7,032 bases of DNA from Proteobacteria bacterium UBA7420 (GTDB lineage Bacteria; Pseudomonadota; Gammaproteobacteria; Magnimaribacterales; D2472): contig DKMG01000088.1 of NCBI GenBank assembly GCA_002469975.1, positions 1-7,032 of the forward strand, read 5' to 3'. The notes beneath the pieces were generated by a model. It was not told the DNA's origin. It saw nothing but the letters and a program-made list of their open reading frames with translations, and did no database searches. Of the stretch, positions 4,478-7,032 are shown piece by piece (positions within the stretch are counted from its first letter, which is position 1; every line of letters starts with the position of its first letter). Position numbers and translations under genes: made by a program.

Positions 4478-6349
4478 ATGAAATTAATAAACAGGTCTTC
4501 AAATACAAAATCTATTGATTGGTTTTCAACAGAAGAGTCACATAGTCAGGTTGAGTCTGTGGTGAAGAGGTTTAAAACATTAATTTTATCAAAAGGTACC
4601 TCCGGATTAAATTTAATAAACAAAGAATTATCCTTAGATATCCCCAAATCATATAAGGTAAGTCTTAGAGAGATTGCAAATTCAGACCAAGCTGTCTCAG
4701 ACGAGTTAAAGAGCTCTATTTTAGTAGCCTCTAAAAATATTCAACTTGTTTGTGAGAGTGATAAAAGCAGCCTATCATCCAGCCCCATTGAAACGACTAA
4801 AGGCATAAGCATTTGGAAAGAGTTCAGAGCCATAGATTCAGTTGGGCTTTATGTTCCAGGTGGGACGGCGCCATTAATCTCATCGTTATTAATGCAAATT
4901 GTCCCAGCTAGCATTGCTGGATGCTCAGAAATTGTTGTCTGCTCACCTCCTGGTGCTAATGGAAAAATAGCACCTGAAATACTATGGATATGTAAGATTT
5001 TTAATGTCAACTCCATCTACAAGGTTGGTGGCGCTCAAGCCATTCTTGCTATGGCTTACGGAACAACTATTGTTCCAAAGGTTTCAAAAATTTTTGGCCC
5101 AGGCAACGCTTATGTAAGCTACGCAAAAGAATTAGCATCCAGGGATGTGGCAATAGATCTTCCAGCTGGTCCCAGTGAAGTAATGATTGTCACTAACAAT
5201 CTGGATAATGCCTCTCTTGCTGCAGCCGACGCCCTTTCTCAGCTTGAGCATGGTACTGATTCAAAAGCCTTTATTATTTCTCAAAAACTTAATGTATTGA
5301 CTAAGGTAAAGTCAGAAGTCCTGAAGCAGAAAAAAGGGCTAACAAGAGAAAAAATACTCAACAAGAGCATAAAAAATCTTATTCTTATTAAATCTAAATC
5401 TATCATTGATACCTCCCAACTGATAAATGAATGCGCACCCGAGCATTTAATTTTACTAGATGAGGATTATTCTAAGTACTTGCCAACTATCAATAATGCA
5501 GGGTCTATTTTTTGCGGCTCCCTATCACCCGAATCTTTTGGTGATTACGCCTCGGGCTCTAATCATGTTCTTCCAACCAATGGCCATGCAAGAACATATT
5601 CAGGTCTAGGCATCAAAGATTTTGGCAAACAGATTGGACTACAGATCGCTTCAGCAGAAGGTTTTATGAACCTGAAAGATACTGTTACTACCCTGGCTTT
5701 GGCTGAAGGTTTAGATGCACATGCAGCCGCAGTTGATATTAGAAGAAATCGAGTTTTAGGGATTAAAAAATCTAGGGCCTGCGTCGAAATTCGAAAAACT
5801 AACGAGACAAATATTTACGTTAATCTTAATTTAGACGGCACTGGCAAATACTCAATCAATACAGGCCTTAAGTTTTTAGACCACTTGTTAGAGCAATTTT
5901 CTAAGCATAGTAAAATTGACTTACATTTAACATGTGATGGCGATTTATATATAGATGAACATCACACCATAGAAGATATTGCTATTACTCTAGGCTCTGC
6001 AATTAATGTAGCATTAGATAGTAGACTTGGTATATCTAGATATTCCACAGTCGAAACATTGGTGATGGATGAGGTCAAATGCTCTGTAAGTATTGATCTT
6101 GCATCTCGTCGCTTCTTAAACTTTAAATGCTCTGAACTGCGCGAGGTGGTTGGTGACTTCCCCGGTGAAATGCTTGAGCACTTCTTTATATCTCTGGTTA
6201 ACTCTGCAGCCTTTACTTGTCATATAGACACCGTGGGTACTAATTCACATCATCTGCTTGAAGCCACCTTCAAAACATTTGCAAGAGCACTAAAGCAAGC
6301 AATAGTAATAGAGGGCTCTGATACATCTTCAACAAAAGGTGTTATGTGA
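4478..6349 (+). CDS. hisD-hisB: Fused histidinol dehydrogenase - imidazoleglycerol-phosphate dehydratase (HisD-HisB)
   Basis: One uninterrupted 623-residue frame encodes two complete enzymes. Residues 1 to about 425 are histidinol dehydrogenase, which oxidises histidinol to histidine with two NAD. Zinc ligands Q255, H258, D356 and H415 and the catalytic pair E322-H323 (PEHL) align with E. coli Q259, H262, D360, H419, E326 and H327. Residues about 433-623 are the dehydratase that forms imidazole-acetol phosphate, with both HHxxE metal motifs (H495/H496/E499 and H591/H592/E595), H469 and H568. The joint (about 424-433, DNA near 5747-5777) is only about ten residues, with no ATG, GTG or TTG that could serve as a separate hisB start. 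Enterobacterial order has hisC and the HisN phosphatase domain between these two parts; both are absent. The start lies one base after hisG and the end overlaps hisH (GTGA). I know of no commonly described HisD-HisB fusion; both catalytic sites look intact. Confidence 0.93.
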   Translation: MKLINRSSNTKSIDWFSTEESHSQVESVVKRFKTLILSKGTSGLNLINKELSLDIPKSYKVSLREIANSDQAVSDELKSSILVASKNIQLVCESDKSSLSSSPIETTKGISIWKEFRAIDSVGLYVPGGTAPLISSLLMQIVPASIAGCSEIVVCSPPGANGKIAPEILWICKIFNVNSIYKVGGAQAILAMAYGTTIVPKVSKIFGPGNAYVSYAKELASRDVAIDLPAGPSEVMIVTNNLDNASLAAADALSQLEHGTDSKAFIISQKLNVLTKVKSEVLKQKKGLTREKILNKSIKNLILIKSKSIIDTSQLINECAPEHLILLDEDYSKYLPTINNAGSIFCGSLSPESFGDYASGSNHVLPTNGHARTYSGLGIKDFGKQIGLQIASAEGFMNLKDTVTTLALAEGLDAHAAAVDIRRNRVLGIKKSRACVEIRKTNETNIYVNLNLDGTGKYSINTGLKFLDHLLEQFSKHSKIDLHLTCDGDLYIDEHHTIEDIAITLGSAINVALDSRLGISRYSTVETLVMDEVKCSVSIDLASRRFLNFKCSELREVVGDFPGEMLEHFFISLVNSAAFTCHIDTVGTNSHHLLEATFKTFARALKQAIVIEGSDTSSTKGVM

Positions 6350-6927
6350 GCGTAGCTATTATTGATTGCGGTGGAGCAAATCTAAAGTCTGTTCAGCATG
6401 CGTTAAAACTTCAAGATCAAGAGACTGTTATTACAACAGATCCTGCCCAGATAGCTCAGGCCTCGCATGTTGTTATTCCTGGCGTTGGATCCGCAGGACG
6501 AGTGATGAATACTTTACGCTCTTTAAGCCTTGTAGATACTATCAGAGAGCTTAGTCAGCCAGTATTAGGCATATGCATAGGAATGCAGATTTTGTATGAA
6601 TATTCTGAAGAACAAAAGACTAAATGTCTTGGGATATTTGAGGGCGAAGTAAAAAAGCTTCCAATTAGCCCAGGAATAAAAATTCCTCAAATGGGTTGGA
6701 ATAAGGCAATATTTAATTCCAGCGCCCTATCCAGCCTTGGCAATCATTATTACTTTGCTAATAGCTACTTCGCCCAAGAATCAGGCGACACTGCTGCCGT
6801 TACTGAATATGAAATAACTATGACCTCTGTAGCGATTAAAAATAATTTTATTGGATGCCAGTTTCATCCAGAAAAATCATCTATCGCTGGAGAAATATTT
6901 CTTAATTATTTTTTAGGATTGAGATGA
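6346..6927 (+). CDS. hisH: Imidazole glycerol phosphate synthase, glutamine amidotransferase subunit
   Basis: HisH splits glutamine and passes ammonia to its partner HisF, which forms imidazole glycerol phosphate and AICAR. The 193-residue length is typical. The class I amidotransferase triad is visible: C77 in GICIGMQ (75-81), H174 and E176 in FHPEKS (173-178). The N-terminal IDCGGANLKSV (6-16) and the VIPGVGSAG segment (43-51, oxyanion region) are also typical. The start is GTG at 6346-6348, overlapping the TGA of hisDB by four bases, with AAGGTG a few bases upstream as ribosome-binding site. Its stop overlaps the hisA start in the same way (ATGA). HisF is not in the window but is expected after hisA. 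The product feeds directly on to the dehydratase half of the preceding fused enzyme. Confidence 0.95.
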   Translation: MSVAIIDCGGANLKSVQHALKLQDQETVITTDPAQIAQASHVVIPGVGSAGRVMNTLRSLSLVDTIRELSQPVLGICIGMQILYEYSEEQKTKCLGIFEGEVKKLPISPGIKIPQMGWNKAIFNSSALSSLGNHYYFANSYFAQESGDTAAVTEYEITMTSVAIKNNFIGCQFHPEKSSIAGEIFLNYFLGLR

Positions 6928-7032
6928 CTATATTACCTGCGATTGATCTAAAAAAAGGTAACTGTGTCCGTTTGGTGCAAGGAGACTTTAATCAGTTAAC
7001 CAACTATAACCTCGACCCTATTAACCAAGCCA
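6924..7032 (+). CDS. hisA: Phosphoribosylformimino-5-aminoimidazole carboxamide ribotide isomerase, N-terminal part, cut by window edge
   Basis: The ATG at 6924-6926 overlaps the hisH stop by four bases. The 36 complete codons before the edge begin TILPAIDLKKGNCVRLVQGD (residues 2-21), the conserved first beta strand of HisA, with the catalytic aspartate D8 of the (beta/alpha)8 barrel, followed by LDPINQA, which matches the family's D-P segment. HisA catalyses the Amadori isomerisation of ProFAR to PRFAR, the substrate of HisF-HisH. HisF shares the fold, but its start reads differently (KRIIPCLD), so HisA is preferred. Confidence 0.93.
   Translation, partial: MTILPAIDLKKGNCVRLVQGDFNQLTNYNLDPINQA

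Noticed and set aside
5747..5777. Possible sequencing frameshift or hidden hisB start at the HisD-HisB joint
   Set aside because: The frame reads straight through conserved ends of both domains and no ATG, GTG or TTG occurs at the expected hisB start. Only a rare ATT is available, so a true fusion is the simpler reading.
6366..6554. 62-codon frame inside hisH in another phase
   Set aside because: It is a same-strand shadow of hisH, rich in Cys, Ser and Arg, with no ribosome-binding site.
1..7032. CRISPR arrays, insertion sequences, tRNA or rRNA genes
   Set aside because: No spaced direct repeats, transposase frames, terminal inverted repeats, tRNA cloverleaf arms or rRNA-like sequence were seen on either strand.

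Overview
This AT-rich window carries two divergent gene blocks that meet at a 103-bp intergenic region (3247-3349). The protein families, the compact layout with 4-base gene overlaps, and a his gene order resembling the gammaproteobacterial one with pieces removed suggest a streamlined, probably marine, gammaproteobacterium. SAR86-like lineages come to mind, but I cannot fix the taxon from sequence alone.

The minus-strand block, read from the divergent region towards position 1, holds four genes. A Prx5-type peroxiredoxin overlaps the start of a 3-hydroxyisobutyrate-dehydrogenase-family reductase. After a 127-bp gap with a plausible promoter comes a nucleotidyltransferase fused to a mannose-6-phosphate-isomerase-type cupin. 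Last is the first 324 codons of a membrane polyprenyl glycosylphosphotransferase, cut by the window edge. The last two look like the edge of a surface-polysaccharide locus; the first two look like redox and aldehyde housekeeping.

The plus-strand block is a histidine biosynthesis operon: a TrpR-family (YerC/YecD-like) regulator, long-form hisG, a fused hisD-hisB, hisH and the start of hisA. Neighbouring genes overlap by 4 bases (ATGA or GTGA), or are separated by 1 base between hisG and hisDB, so translation is probably coupled throughout. HisG makes phosphoribosyl-ATP, and HisA and HisH act in the middle of the pathway. The fused protein combines IGP dehydratase (step 6) with histidinol dehydrogenase (last steps). 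The two steps between them, HisC aminotransferase and histidinol-phosphatase, are not encoded in the window. Compared with the enterobacterial order G-D-C-(N)B-H-A, exactly hisC and the HisN part are missing at the fusion joint.

The most interesting point is control of the his operon. There is no histidine-rich leader peptide. Instead the first gene is a TrpR-like DNA-binding protein translationally coupled to hisG. An 18-bp near-perfect palindrome (3316-3333) sits in its promoter and also touches the probable -35 of the divergent peroxiredoxin gene. The regulator appears to have no ribosome-binding site and a -10 box only 7 bases before its ATG, as expected for a leaderless mRNA. This suggests an autoregulated, TrpR-family histidine repressor system.
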